Of a stretch of DNA of 64,000 nt, positions 41,948-52,684 are shown one piece after another (positions within the stretch are counted from its first letter, which is position 1; each line of letters starts with the position of its first letter). The translations under genes and the position numbers were made by a program. Source of the DNA: JBCCBV01 sp039033855 (lineage in GTDB: Bacteria > Planctomycetota > Phycisphaerae > Phycisphaerales > Phycisphaeraceae); contig JBCCBV010000010.1 of assembly GCA_039033855.1 (NCBI GenBank), positions 1 to 64,000 of the forward strand, written 5' to 3'. The notes under the pieces are model-generated. The model did no database searches. It saw nothing but the letters and a program-made list of their open reading frames with translations, and was not told where the DNA came from.

Positions 41948-43333
41948 ATGCCCCGCCTTGCCCGTAATGCTCGCCTTGGCCAGACCGTCCTTCGCCTGTC
42001 GACCCGCCGACTGACCGCCTGCCTGGCCGCGCCAGCGCTCGCGGCTAGCGCCTGGATAGCCGGGCCTGCCTTCGCCCAAGCCGACGCCCCGCAACCGCCG
42101 CAAGCCGCGTGTGCATGTGGTGCCGATGCCCAGAACGTCGCCCGTGGCCCGCACGGCTGCTTCCCGCAAGAACAACCGGCCATCGACGTGGCCCTGCTGC
42201 TAGACACCTCCAACTCGATGGACGGCCTGATCCACCAGGCCAAAGCCCAGCTCTGGGGCGTCGTCGGCGAGTTCGCCAAAGCCCACAAGCACGGCCAGGC
42301 CCCGCGGCTCCGCGTCGCGCTCTTCGAATACGGCAACAACAGCCTGCCCGCCAGCGAAGGCTACATCCGCCAAGTGACCCCGCTCACCAGCGACCTCGAC
42401 GCGCTATCCGAAGCGCTCTTTTCGCTCACCACCAACGGCGGCGACGAGTACTGCGGCCAGGTGATCGACCAGGCGCTGACACGCCTCGACTGGTCGAACC
42501 AGCCCGGCGCGTACAAGGCGATCTTCATCGCCGGCAACGAGCCGTTCACCCAAGGCTCGGTCGATTACCGAGACGCGTGCAACCGCGCCATCCAGACCGG
42601 CGTCGTAGTCAACACCATCCACTGCGGCGCGAGCCAGGCCGGGGCCACCGGCATGTGGGGCCACGCCGCGCAGCTCGCCGAGGGCCGTAGCCTCAACATC
42701 AACCAGGATGAAACCCGCACCGTCCACCTCGAAACGCCGCACGACCACAAGCTGATCCAACTCAACGCCGAGCTCAACAAGACCTACCTGTTCTTTGGCG
42801 ATGTCGAGGCCCGCGACCGTTTCGAACGCAACCAGGTTGCGCAAGACGCCAACGCCGAAGGGCTTGGACTGGCCGTGGCCGCGCAGCGCACCGCCACCAA
42901 AGCCAGCGCCGTCTACCGCCAAGCCGGGCGCGACCTGGTCGATGCCATGGCCGCCAACCCCGAGGTGCTCGCCAGCCTGGAAGACGAAGCACTGCCCGCC
43001 CCCGTGGCCGCGCTCCCGGCCGAAGAGCGCGTCGTCTACGTGCAGAGCATGGCCACCCAACGCGCCGACCTGCAACGCCAGATCGCCGAGCTCACGCAGC
43101 TGCGCGACGGCTTCCTGGTCGAGGCCCGGCGGGAACTCGCCGAGTCGCCCGACGCCCCCGGTGCCACGCTGGGCGAAGCGCTCATCTCCTCCGCCCAGGC
43201 CCAACTCGCCGAAGCCGGCTTCGCCCCGGAAACCCCGCAAGCCCCGGAAACCCCGCAAGCCCCGGACGCCCCGAAAGAGACTTCGGACACCCCCTCGACT
43301 CCGAACAAGCCCGCCACGCAGGCGGGCGGTTGA
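41948..43333 (+). CDS. Exported VWA domain protein
   Basis: A 461-residue protein with a twin-block N-terminus and a signal-like hydrophobic segment (residues about 17-40, cleavage near AFAQA). A Cys-rich CACGADAQ...CFPQ follows. The VWA domain has the MIDAS motif LLLDTSNSMDG, a downstream Thr in FSLTTNGG, and IFIAGNEPF. The C-terminal third is helical with a coiled coil and ends in PETPQAPETPQAPDAPK from 15-bp repeats. Probably a metal-dependent protein-binding module. It is followed by a strong intrinsic terminator. Confidence 0.85.
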   Translation: MPRLARNARLGQTVLRLSTRRLTACLAAPALAASAWIAGPAFAQADAPQPPQAACACGADAQNVARGPHGCFPQEQPAIDVALLLDTSNSMDGLIHQAKAQLWGVVGEFAKAHKHGQAPRLRVALFEYGNNSLPASEGYIRQVTPLTSDLDALSEALFSLTTNGGDEYCGQVIDQALTRLDWSNQPGAYKAIFIAGNEPFTQGSVDYRDACNRAIQTGVVVNTIHCGASQAGATGMWGHAAQLAEGRSLNINQDETRTVHLETPHDHKLIQLNAELNKTYLFFGDVEARDRFERNQVAQDANAEGLGLAVAAQRTATKASAVYRQAGRDLVDAMAANPEVLASLEDEALPAPVAALPAEERVVYVQSMATQRADLQRQIAELTQLRDGFLVEARRELAESPDAPGATLGEALISSAQAQLAEAGFAPETPQAPETPQAPDAPKETSDTPSTPNKPATQAGG

Positions 43334-43385
43334 TACCGAATCGCCCCGAGTCCCTCGGAACCAAACCGCCGGTCCGTCGACACAC

Positions 43386-43419
43386 GCCGTCCCTTCGCTC
43401 GCGCGAGGGGGCGGCTTTT
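43386..43419 (+). terminator. Intrinsic terminator after the VWA gene
   Basis: GCCGTCCCTTCGC pairs with GCGAGGGGGCGGC (13 bp, two G-T wobbles in RNA) around loop TCGC, then TTTT. It lies 52 bases after the VWA stop, on the plus strand. It ends the 40697-43333 unit. Confidence 0.85.
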
Positions 43420-43448
43420 CGTTGCAAGACCGTCGCGATCCAGTCGCT

Positions 43449-43757
43449 TTACGCCGGCACGCCGTCGTACACCACGACCTTGGCCCAGTCGTCGCGGTAC
43501 TTGCCCACGAACTGGCTGTGCACCGCGTCGGCGTCGCTCTGGTACGCGTCGTGCGCGGCCTTGTCGGCGAACTCGATCAGCAGTTGGTAGTCGTAGCTCG
43601 AGTCGACCACGTCGCGCGGCGTGCCCGCCGGCGTCAGCACCGTCACCCGGCCGACGTTCGGGCTGTCGGCCAACCCGTGCAGGTCTTTCACGAAGGCGTT
43701 GCGCGTGCCCTCGTTGACATCGACTTCCAGCCAGAACAACACGCAGTGGACAAACAT
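43449..43757 (-). CDS. Dabb family (stress-responsive A/B barrel) protein
   Basis: A 102-residue protein with the dimeric alpha-beta barrel pattern: MFVHCVLFWLEVDV, NVGRVTVLTPAGTPRDVVDSSYDYQLLIEFADKAAHDAYQSDADAVHSQFV and ending DWAKVVVYD. Members include plant stress proteins and monooxygenase-like folds; the reaction is unknown. The ATG at 43757 is chosen over the longer frame by family length (about 100). Confidence 0.9.
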   Translation of the reverse strand: MFVHCVLFWLEVDVNEGTRNAFVKDLHGLADSPNVGRVTVLTPAGTPRDVVDSSYDYQLLIEFADKAAHDAYQSDADAVHSQFVGKYRDDWAKVVVYDGVPA

Positions 43758-43916
43758 GGCGGGGCTCCAAAGTGGCGACCGGTCATCGGCGCACCGGCCG
43801 AAACGGTACCGCATCGCACCGAATACGACCCGGCTCGATCACCCGGCCTGCCCCCCTGATCACCCCCTTGGCCCCCAGCGACGCCGGACGGCCTGCCTCG
43901 CCCTACCCTGCCCGCG

Positions 43917-44714
43917 ATGTCCGACCCCGCCGGTCCCATCCCAGCCTCGCCACTGCCCGCCCAGGATTCGCCGCTGCGCATCGCGCTGCGCCGCGGCGGC
44001 ATGGCCGCGCGCAAGAACCTGGGGCCCGGCGTCGCGCTCTGGGCCGTCGGCCTGGCGATCCTGTGGCTCTACTTCGAGACCGACTCCGGCCCGGCCGCGT
44101 TCGGGCGCCTGGCCGACGTGCGCAACGCCGCGGGCCTTTGGTACGCGCTCGTCGCCACCGCCCTGGCCGGGGGCGTGCTGCCCTGGGTGGTCCTCTACCT
44201 CCGCCCGACCACGCGACACCTGGCCACGCGCGGGCGCCTGGCATTCCTCGCTTTGTTCTGGGCCGAACGCGGGGTCGAAGTCCACTTTCTCTACGCCGGC
44301 CTGGCCGCTTTGGTGGGCCACGGCAACGACGCCGGCACCATCGCCACCAAAATCGCATTGGACATGGGCCTGTACGCCGCGCTCTGGGCCATGCCGTCCA
44401 CCTTGCTGGCCTACCAGTGCTTCGAGCGCGGCGCGGTCCGACCGGTGCTCCGGCGTGCCCTGACCCGCGACTGGTGGCGGAACGAGAACCTGCCCGTGTT
44501 CATCGCCAACGTCTCCGTCTGGCTTCCGGCCGTCGCGATGATCTACAGCCTGGACCTGGCCCTGCAGGTGCCGATGCAGAACCTGGTGCTCTGCTTCTGG
44601 TCGCTCATGATGGTTTTTCTGGTCCCGCCGATGCCGCGCAGCGCTTCCAAGGCCGAATCACCCGACCCGCGCACCCCGGCTCAACCCGTCGCGCCGGCGA
44701 TCCGATCCCGGTAG
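43917..44714 (+). CDS. Polytopic membrane protein of unknown function
   Basis: A 265-residue protein with about five or six hydrophobic helices (for example LGPGVALWAVGLAILWLYF, ALVATALAGGVLPWVVLYL, NVSVWLPAVAMIYSLDLALQ). An aromatic DWWRNENLPVFIANV loop precedes the last pair, and the C-terminus is Pro-rich. The pattern is like a Mpv17-type fold in outline only; I do not recognise the family. The next gene starts 43 bp downstream. Confidence 0.75.
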   Translation: MSDPAGPIPASPLPAQDSPLRIALRRGGMAARKNLGPGVALWAVGLAILWLYFETDSGPAAFGRLADVRNAAGLWYALVATALAGGVLPWVVLYLRPTTRHLATRGRLAFLALFWAERGVEVHFLYAGLAALVGHGNDAGTIATKIALDMGLYAALWAMPSTLLAYQCFERGAVRPVLRRALTRDWWRNENLPVFIANVSVWLPAVAMIYSLDLALQVPMQNLVLCFWSLMMVFLVPPMPRSASKAESPDPRTPAQPVAPAIRSR

Positions 44715-44757
44715 CCTGTGGCCAGCCCCGCCCGACCCGCGCCGACCGGAGCCCCGT

Positions 44758-46032
44758 GTGACCGCCGACCTGGAAACGCCTCCGCCGACACCTCCTCCGG
44801 CCACCCCGGAACCATCGGCCGAATCGAACTCGCTTAGCCGAGCCGCCCCCGCGCCGCAGACGCGCCTGGCCCGCATCGAGGTGTTGGCGCCCGTGTCCGT
44901 CGTCGTGCCGGTCTATCACGAGGCCGACAACCTGCCCCACCTGATCGAACGCGTCGAGCAGGTCCGCAACCACTACGGGCTCGACCTCGAACTCGTGCTG
45001 GTCGACGACAACAGCCGGGACGGCAGCGTGGAAATCGTCGAACAAGCCGGCCGGCCCTGGGTGCGCATGCTCGTCCGAACCGAAGACCCGGGCCTGAGCC
45101 AATCGGTCCTCCACGGCCTGCGCAGCGCGCGCCACCCCGTGGTCGTGGTCATGGACGGCGACCTGAGCCACCCCCCCGAGCGCATCCCCGACATGATCCT
45201 GGCCCTCGACGCCGGCCAGCAGTTCGTCATCGGATCGCGCTACGTGCCCGGCGGGTCTACCGACGACGACTGGGGCTTTTTCCGCTGGCTCAACAGCCGC
45301 GTCGCCACCGCCCTGGCCAAGCCGCTGACCAAAGCCAAAGACCCCATGGCCGGGTTCTTCGCCTTCCGCCGGGCCGACCTGGACCGCGCCGAGTACCTCA
45401 ACCCCGTCGGCTACAAGATCGGCCTCGAACTCATCGTCAAGTGCCGGTTCGACAACATCGGCGAAGTCCCCATCGACTTCTGCGACCGCCAACACGGCGA
45501 GAGCAAGCTGACCTTCAAGCAGCAGCTCAAGTACGTTCAGCACCTTCGTCGTCTGTATCTGTACCGCTTCGCCGCGGCGACCACGCTGATCCAGTTCGGC
45601 GTAGTGGGCGCTTCGGGCGTGGCGGTCAACCTGACGGTGCTCACGATCCTGGCCCTGGCCGGCGCCGCCGACCCGGTGGCCGTGGCGGGCGGCATCGCGG
45701 TCAGCGTGGTCACCAACTTCCTGCTCAACCGCAGGTTCACCTTCAGCTACGCCCGCAACCGCTCGATCGTCAAGCAGTTCGTCGGGTTCTGCGGCGCCAG
45801 CGCCATGGGCGCTGTGGTCAACTACGCCGTGACCCTGGGCATCAAGCGGCTGGCCCCGGACCTGCCGTTGCAGGTCGCGGCGCTCGGCGGGATCGCCGCG
45901 GGCATGACGCTCAACTTCCTGGTCAACCGCTTTGTGGTCTTCAAAGCAACCCACCACCGCGAGCCCGGCGCCAAAGTCGAGGCCACGCCGCCAGCCCTGC
46001 CTCACCCGTCCGCGACCGACGCGCCGACTTGA
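44758..46032 (+). CDS. GT2 glycosyltransferase fused to GtrA-like membrane domain
   Basis: A 424-residue protein starting at GTG with GGAG 6 bases ahead. Residues about 45-265 are a dolichol-phosphate-mannose-synthase-like GT2 domain: VSVVVPVYHEADNLPHLIERV, LVLVDDNSRDGS, VVVMDGDLSHPPERIPDMI and DPMAGFFAFRRADLD. After it, four helices form the GtrA domain (IQFGVVGASGVAVNLTVL, VVTNFLLNRRFTFSY, FCGASAMGAVVNYAVTL, TLNFLVNRFVVF). The set makes a polyprenyl-linked sugar donor and may flip it. Envelope glycan work is likely. Confidence 0.92.
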   Translation: MTADLETPPPTPPPATPEPSAESNSLSRAAPAPQTRLARIEVLAPVSVVVPVYHEADNLPHLIERVEQVRNHYGLDLELVLVDDNSRDGSVEIVEQAGRPWVRMLVRTEDPGLSQSVLHGLRSARHPVVVVMDGDLSHPPERIPDMILALDAGQQFVIGSRYVPGGSTDDDWGFFRWLNSRVATALAKPLTKAKDPMAGFFAFRRADLDRAEYLNPVGYKIGLELIVKCRFDNIGEVPIDFCDRQHGESKLTFKQQLKYVQHLRRLYLYRFAAATTLIQFGVVGASGVAVNLTVLTILALAGAADPVAVAGGIAVSVVTNFLLNRRFTFSYARNRSIVKQFVGFCGASAMGAVVNYAVTLGIKRLAPDLPLQVAALGGIAAGMTLNFLVNRFVVFKATHHREPGAKVEATPPALPHPSATDAPT

Positions 46033-46228
46033 ACGCCCAAGCCAACCGGCAAGGCGACGTTCAACCTTCAATCAAACAACCATGCGGTCGGAGATGCGGC
46101 CGGACACGCTCTCCCGGGTCATGCGCTGTGCGGCCCCCATGCACATCCACGAGCGAGCTAACGCGCGTACGTTTTATGCCCAATGACGTACTGCAGAGCC
46201 TCTTGCGTGAATCCGCTTCCGGGGGCCG

Positions 46229-46264
46229 AGGCCGGGAGAGAGGCCGGGGGAGAGGCCGGGGGAG
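46229..46264. repeat. Three tandem 12-bp repeats (AGGCCGGGGGAG type)
   Basis: Three copies, one with a single change, lie between the stop codons of two convergent genes. The rest of the 234-bp gap (46033-46266) shows no clear terminator. GCTTCCGGGGGCC just upstream is related to the GC-rich strings seen in several other genes here. Confidence 0.8.
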
Positions 46265-46266
46265 AC

Positions 46267-46533
46267 TTAGTTCCCGCCGACCTGTTGAATCAGCCGTCCC
46301 AGGCGTTCGAGATCGCGCCCTGCCACCGCCCGATCGACGCGCTGGGCCTCGACGCCGAGCGCTAACAGGTCGGCCTCGGCCTTGGCCCAGAGCTTGTCTT
46401 GCTTGGCCTTGGAGTCGGCGAGGTAAAGCTCCGAGAGCAGGTCGCCGAGCTTGTGCACCCGCCGGGTGTCCTGCTGGTCGTAGTACCTCTTGACGATCTT
46501 CTCTTGATGCCGGGACAGGTCGCGCTGGGCCAT
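46267..46533 (-). CDS. Small helical protein of unknown function
   Basis: An 88-residue, highly charged protein: MAQRDLSRHQEKIVKRYYDQQDTRRVHKLGDLLSELYLADSKAKQDKLW split into three helices. The E-K-I-V-x-R-Y-Y-D pattern occurs in conserved planctomycete small proteins (recalled, unverified). It is 26 bp downstream of thiC on the same strand and may share its transcript. No catalytic motif. Confidence 0.75.
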   Translation of the reverse strand: MAQRDLSRHQEKIVKRYYDQQDTRRVHKLGDLLSELYLADSKAKQDKLWAKAEADLLALGVEAQRVDRAVAGRDLERLGRLIQQVGGN

Positions 46534-46559
46534 GGGATGCGTCCTCAACGAAAATGCGA

Positions 46560-48524
<1,965 letters not shown>

Positions 48525-48570
48525 CGTTCACCTACGCAAGAAAGGGGCGTGGCGAAGCGCGACGACGTGC

Positions 48571-48668
48571 CGGGCGCTTCCCTACGCCGGTGTCAGCCGG
48601 ATCAGGTTCAACGGGTGCATCTCAGACCGCGGTTCGGCGTGGGCTTGGCGCGGTCGCCCCGAGCGAGG
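48571..48668 (-). promoter_or_regulatory. TPP riboswitch (THI element) controlling thiC
   Basis: On the minus strand the conserved thi-box core is complete: CGGTCTGAGATGCACCC, then TTGAACCTGATCCGG, then ACACCGGCGTAGGGAAGCG. The closing helix pairs CGCT (48662-48665) with AGCG (48575-48578). It lies 47-144 bases before the ATG. No terminator with T-run follows it, so control is more likely at translation initiation via the AGGTGA site. Confidence 0.93.
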
Positions 48669-48767
48669 CGTAGTCTAGGCGATCTACCCGAGCCGGCCAG
48701 CCCGGTTCGCCCGACCGACCCGCCTCAAACGCCCCCCAACGCACGGACGACGCTTGGACCACGCTGG

Positions 48768-49481
48768 ATGCCCGACGCTCACCCCCCCGAACCGCTTTTC
48801 GACGACGGCGCCCCGCCCGGCGTGTCGCCCGGCTCCGTGATCGCCTCGGTCCGGCCGAGCCCCAAGAACCCGGCCAAATCGCTCGTGAAGGTCGGCGCCA
48901 AGGTCGTCGCCCGCGTCGCCACCAGCCGTGTGGGAGAACTGGGGCTGGAAACGGGCGTCCCTTGGACCGCCGAGCTGGCCCAGCGGGTCGAAGCCTGCGC
49001 CCAGGCCGACCTGGCGGCGTCGGCCGCGGCCCGCGCACTCGGACGCAGGGCCAAGAGTCGGCGGAAGGTCGATCAAGACCTGCGCCGTAAAGACTTCGAC
49101 GAAAACGCCCGCGCCGCGGCGCTCGACCGGATGGAGGCGCTCGGTGCCATCGACGACCGGGCTCTGGGCGAGTCGCTGGTCCGCCAGGCCCTGAACCGCA
49201 AGCCCGCCGGCCCGCGGTACCTCCAGGCCAAGCTGCAAGCCGCCGGGCTGGACCGGTCGTTGGCGGACGAGCTCAGCCGAAAAGCCGGCGAGTCCAGGTC
49301 GGAAACCGGCCTGGAAGGCGCCCGGGCGCTGGTGGCCGTGCGGTTACGCGGGATGCGGAATCTGGAGATGGATGTCAAACGGCGGAGGCTCTACGGGATG
49401 CTCGCCCGACGCGGGTTCGATCCCGACGTGATTCGACAAGCGTTATCGGAGTTGGCCCGCCCGTCCGACGATGACGGGTAA
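48768..49481 (+). CDS. RecX family regulatory protein
   Basis: A 237-residue protein. Three tandem three-helix repeats are visible: KVDQDLRRKDFDENARAAALDRMEALGAIDDRALGESLVRQ with its LGAIDD, GPRYLQAKLQAAGLDRSLADELS, and DVKRRRLYGMLARRGFDPDVIRQAL. RecX binds and limits RecA. The N-terminal 60 residues are extra and basic. Its stop codon is followed directly by the ATG of the next gene (TAAATG). Confidence 0.88.
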   Translation: MPDAHPPEPLFDDGAPPGVSPGSVIASVRPSPKNPAKSLVKVGAKVVARVATSRVGELGLETGVPWTAELAQRVEACAQADLAASAAARALGRRAKSRRKVDQDLRRKDFDENARAAALDRMEALGAIDDRALGESLVRQALNRKPAGPRYLQAKLQAAGLDRSLADELSRKAGESRSETGLEGARALVAVRLRGMRNLEMDVKRRRLYGMLARRGFDPDVIRQALSELARPSDDDG

Positions 49482-50948
49482 ATGACCGCCTCGACTACCA
49501 CGCCCACGTCGCACGCCATGCCTGCGAAGGCCTCTTCACCGGCAAGCCCCGTCGCGCTCCCGGGCCCCGTCAAGGCCGCAGCGCATCGCGCCGATAGCCC
49601 TAAAGCCGTCTCTCTCCCGGGGGCCCCGAAGCGGGACGGCGCCAGGATGCGTTCACGCGTGGAAGCGGTGGTGGTCAGCCCGTTCGTGCCCGGCCCCGGC
49701 GGCGAAGACCGTCGCCGTGGTTTTTACATGCTCGAGATGCTGCGCGACGCCGGCTTCACCACCCGGCTGGTCGCGCTGTGCGCCCCCGACCAAGACCACC
49801 AATCGATCGCCAACCTGGCCGACCACGTCGATCACGTGCACGCCTTCCACCGCTCGGGCGAGGCCTGGGTGCACGGCGCCTGGGGCTGGCTGACGGGCGA
49901 ATCCTTCGCCGCCGGCGCCGCGCGCCACACCGAAGCGGTCGAGGTGCTGTCGCGCGTGCTGCCCAAAGCCAAGGTCGTGGTGGCATTGGGCGCCGCAGGC
50001 CACGCCATGGTCGAGCAGGCGCTCGCGCCGGGCCGGCCCGGCGGGCTGTACGTCCTGGACCTGTCCGAACCCGCCGCGGCCGTCGCCGCCCACGCCGCCG
50101 ACGACCGAAGAGGATTGGGCGCCTGGGCCGCCGGCACCGAGAGCAAAGCGATCTGCCGGGCCGAGCGCCTGGCCGCCGACGCCGCCGACCTCACGCTCGT
50201 CGCGTCCGAGCCGGACATCCGCAGCCTGGGCGCCAAACGACAATCCCCGATCTGGGCGGTGGGCAACGGCTTCGACCCGCGCGACGAGCCCGGCCGGGGC
50301 TACCTGGAGTCGCTGAGCCCGCGCATCGCGTACTGCGGCAACGTGGCGATCCCTCATCACGCGCGCTCGGCGCTGTGGCTGGCTCGGGTGGTGATGCCCC
50401 AAGTCCGCAAGGCCGTGCCCGACGCGGTGCTGGTCGTCCCTCAGCCGACCAAACTCAAGGGGCTCGGCGCCCGGGTCTTCGAGACCGGCGTGGTAGCCGC
50501 GTTCCCAGTCCAAGAATCGACGCCATACGAATCGCTCGTCGAAACCTGTGTGGCCGGCGCCTGTCCCCAGCGCTACGTGCGCGGGTGCGTGATGCAGGCT
50601 CTGCAAGTGATGGCGGCCGGCCGGCCGCTGGTGACCACGCCTGCACTCACACGGTTGCTTCCCTCAGACACCGCCAACGCGGTGCAGGTCGCCGACAAGG
50701 CCAAGCCCATGGCCGACGCGCTCGTGCGTTTATTGCTGCACCGCAACGAGGCCGAACAGTCGGGCCTCAAGGCCTGCCGGGTGGCCCACCAAGGCGCCAC
50801 GTGGCTGGCGCAATGGCGGCGGGTCGGAGCGCTGTTGCGGCGCGTCGCCGACGGGCGTGACGCCCACGTCGGGTCCGACGCCGACCCGGGCGCCCGGCTG
50901 CGGCAGCTCGAAGGCCGTACGAGCGAAATCTCGCGCATCGCGTCGTAA
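49482..50948 (+). CDS. Glycosyltransferase (GT4-like, PEP-CTERM/exosortase-type relative)
   Basis: A 488-residue protein. After about 60 low-complexity residues, VVVSPFVPGPGGEDRRRGFYMLEMLRDAGFTTRLVALC starts a GT-B N-domain. The C-domain has RIAYCGNVAIPHHARSALWLARVVMPQVRKAVPDAVLVV, PTKLKGLGARVFETGVVAAFPVQEST, and QALQVMAAGRPLVTTPALT, a donor-site pattern with G at the usual E. The outline fits the sugar transferases linked to PEP-CTERM systems, which are also present in this window. Coupled to recX. Confidence 0.8.
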   Translation: MTASTTTPTSHAMPAKASSPASPVALPGPVKAAAHRADSPKAVSLPGAPKRDGARMRSRVEAVVVSPFVPGPGGEDRRRGFYMLEMLRDAGFTTRLVALCAPDQDHQSIANLADHVDHVHAFHRSGEAWVHGAWGWLTGESFAAGAARHTEAVEVLSRVLPKAKVVVALGAAGHAMVEQALAPGRPGGLYVLDLSEPAAAVAAHAADDRRGLGAWAAGTESKAICRAERLAADAADLTLVASEPDIRSLGAKRQSPIWAVGNGFDPRDEPGRGYLESLSPRIAYCGNVAIPHHARSALWLARVVMPQVRKAVPDAVLVVPQPTKLKGLGARVFETGVVAAFPVQESTPYESLVETCVAGACPQRYVRGCVMQALQVMAAGRPLVTTPALTRLLPSDTANAVQVADKAKPMADALVRLLLHRNEAEQSGLKACRVAHQGATWLAQWRRVGALLRRVADGRDAHVGSDADPGARLRQLEGRTSEISRIAS

Positions 50949-50993
50949 CGAACGCCCCGCACCAATAAATTCCCGGTCCACCGAGAGCGTCGG

Positions 50994-52511
50994 TTAGAGC
51001 TTGTCCGCGGCCAGGCTGGCCAGCTCGCTGCGTTCGCTGCGCTGCAGCGTGACGTGGCCGACCTGCGACGACCCGCGCAGCCGCTCGACCATGTATGACA
51101 GGCCGTTGGACGACGCGTCGAGGTACGGATGGTCGATCTGGTTCACGTCGCCGGTCAGGACGATCTTGGTGCCCTCGCCCACCCGGCTGACGATGGTTTT
51201 GACCTCGTGCGGCGTCAGGTTCTGCGCCTCGTCCACGATGATGAACTGGTGCGGAATCGACCGGCCGCGGATGTACGTCAGCGGTTCGAGCACCACCGTG
51301 CCCTGGCCGACCAGCTCTTTCACCCGCGCCTCGGGCGGCTTCGAGTCGGCGTGCTGACCGCGGAAATCGCCGGCCGCACGGCTCGAAAGCAGATACTCCA
51401 GGTTGTCGAAAATCGGCTGCATCCACACGCCGAGCTTCTCGTCTTTGTCGCCGGGCAAGTAACCGATGTCACGGCCCATCGGCATGATCGGGCGCGCCAC
51501 CAGCAGCTTGTCGTACCGCTGTTCGGTCACCACACGCCCCATGCCCGCGGCCAGGGCCAGCAGCGTCTTGCCCGTGCCCGCCGAGCCAAGCAGCGTCACC
51601 AGCTTGACGTCGTCGTCGAGCAGAAGGTCGAGCGCCATCAGCTGCTGGACGTTGCGATGCATGACGCCGTAGGTCGGCTTCCGCGGCCCGTGGATCGGGA
51701 TCAGGTGGTCGGTGTCCGCCAACCGACGGGCCAGGCCGTGGTGCGACTCGTCCACGGCGTTGCGCAGCTGCACGAACTGGTTCGTTTCGAGCTCCACCGC
51801 GTGCGTGCTGCCGTCCGACTCGGTCCGCACCAGGTGGTCTTGGATCGAGGTGAGCTCGAGCTGCTTCTCTTCGTACAAACGGTCGATCAGGTCGCCGGGC
51901 ACGCTGAGCTCGACATACCCGGTGTACAGGCTGTCGGCGTCGACCTTCTGCGCCTCAAAATCTTCGGTGCGGATGCCCAGCGCATCGGCCTTGATCCGCA
52001 CGTTGATGTCTTTGGTGATCAGCGCCGCGTCGAGGCCGGCGTTCTGCAACTTCCACGCCACGCCGATGATGCGATGGTCGGGCGTGTCTTCGCCCAGCGA
52101 AGGCGGGCGCTGCTCGTCGGACAGTTCGACACGCACCTTGCCGCCCTGGTCGTTCCACGCCACGCCGTCGGCCAAACGACCTTTCGCGCGCAAACGGTCG
52201 AGTTGGCGGATCGCCTCGCGCGCGTTGCGGGCCACGTCGTCGTTGCCCTTCTTGAACTTGTCAATCTCGCCCAACACCGCGAAGGGGATCACCACCTCGT
52301 GCTCGGCGAACAGATACAGCGACGCCGGGTTGTGCAGCAGCACATTGGTATCGAGCACGAACCGGCGGACCGCCGCGTCGGGCGCGCCACCAGAGATCGG
52401 GCCGGGCTCGGACAACGGCCCGGCGGCGCCGACGGACGGGACGACCGGCACGGGCGATTCGGGCAAGGTCGGCGCGGCGCCGGCAGACGGCGAAGAAGTG
52501 GGCGGGCTCAT
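50994..52511 (-). CDS. PhoH family protein with N-terminal PIN domain
   Basis: A 505-residue protein of the PhoH2/YlaK type. The PIN nuclease domain opens with FVLDTNVLLHNPASLYLFAEHEVVIPFAVLGEIDKFK, with later acidic residues in DHRIIGVA and ALITKDINVR. The PhoH ATPase has Walker A LLGSAGTGKTLLALAAG, Walker B FIIVDEAQNLTPHEVKTIVSR and TGDVNQIDHPYL. The name PhoH reflects phosphate regulation in E. coli; such PIN-PhoH proteins are RNA helicase/nuclease toxins in mycobacteria. The ATG at 52511 starts the low-complexity lead. Confidence 0.95.
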   Translation of the reverse strand: MSPPTSSPSAGAAPTLPESPVPVVPSVGAAGPLSEPGPISGGAPDAAVRRFVLDTNVLLHNPASLYLFAEHEVVIPFAVLGEIDKFKKGNDDVARNAREAIRQLDRLRAKGRLADGVAWNDQGGKVRVELSDEQRPPSLGEDTPDHRIIGVAWKLQNAGLDAALITKDINVRIKADALGIRTEDFEAQKVDADSLYTGYVELSVPGDLIDRLYEEKQLELTSIQDHLVRTESDGSTHAVELETNQFVQLRNAVDESHHGLARRLADTDHLIPIHGPRKPTYGVMHRNVQQLMALDLLLDDDVKLVTLLGSAGTGKTLLALAAGMGRVVTEQRYDKLLVARPIMPMGRDIGYLPGDKDEKLGVWMQPIFDNLEYLLSSRAAGDFRGQHADSKPPEARVKELVGQGTVVLEPLTYIRGRSIPHQFIIVDEAQNLTPHEVKTIVSRVGEGTKIVLTGDVNQIDHPYLDASSNGLSYMVERLRGSSQVGHVTLQRSERSELASLAADKL

Positions 52512-52684
52512 GGGGGCCCCTTGCGTCAGAGGGTGTCTCTCTCGGTCCACAAAACCTGTATCGGCCAACCGGCCGGGGCAAGTTCACGGCGGATTCTACG
52601 GGCCCCCGGCCCCACGGTTCGACACGCCGGCCGGCGCCCACACCGACAGCCGCCCCACCCCCGCGCCGCGGGTACGCTGCGGCC

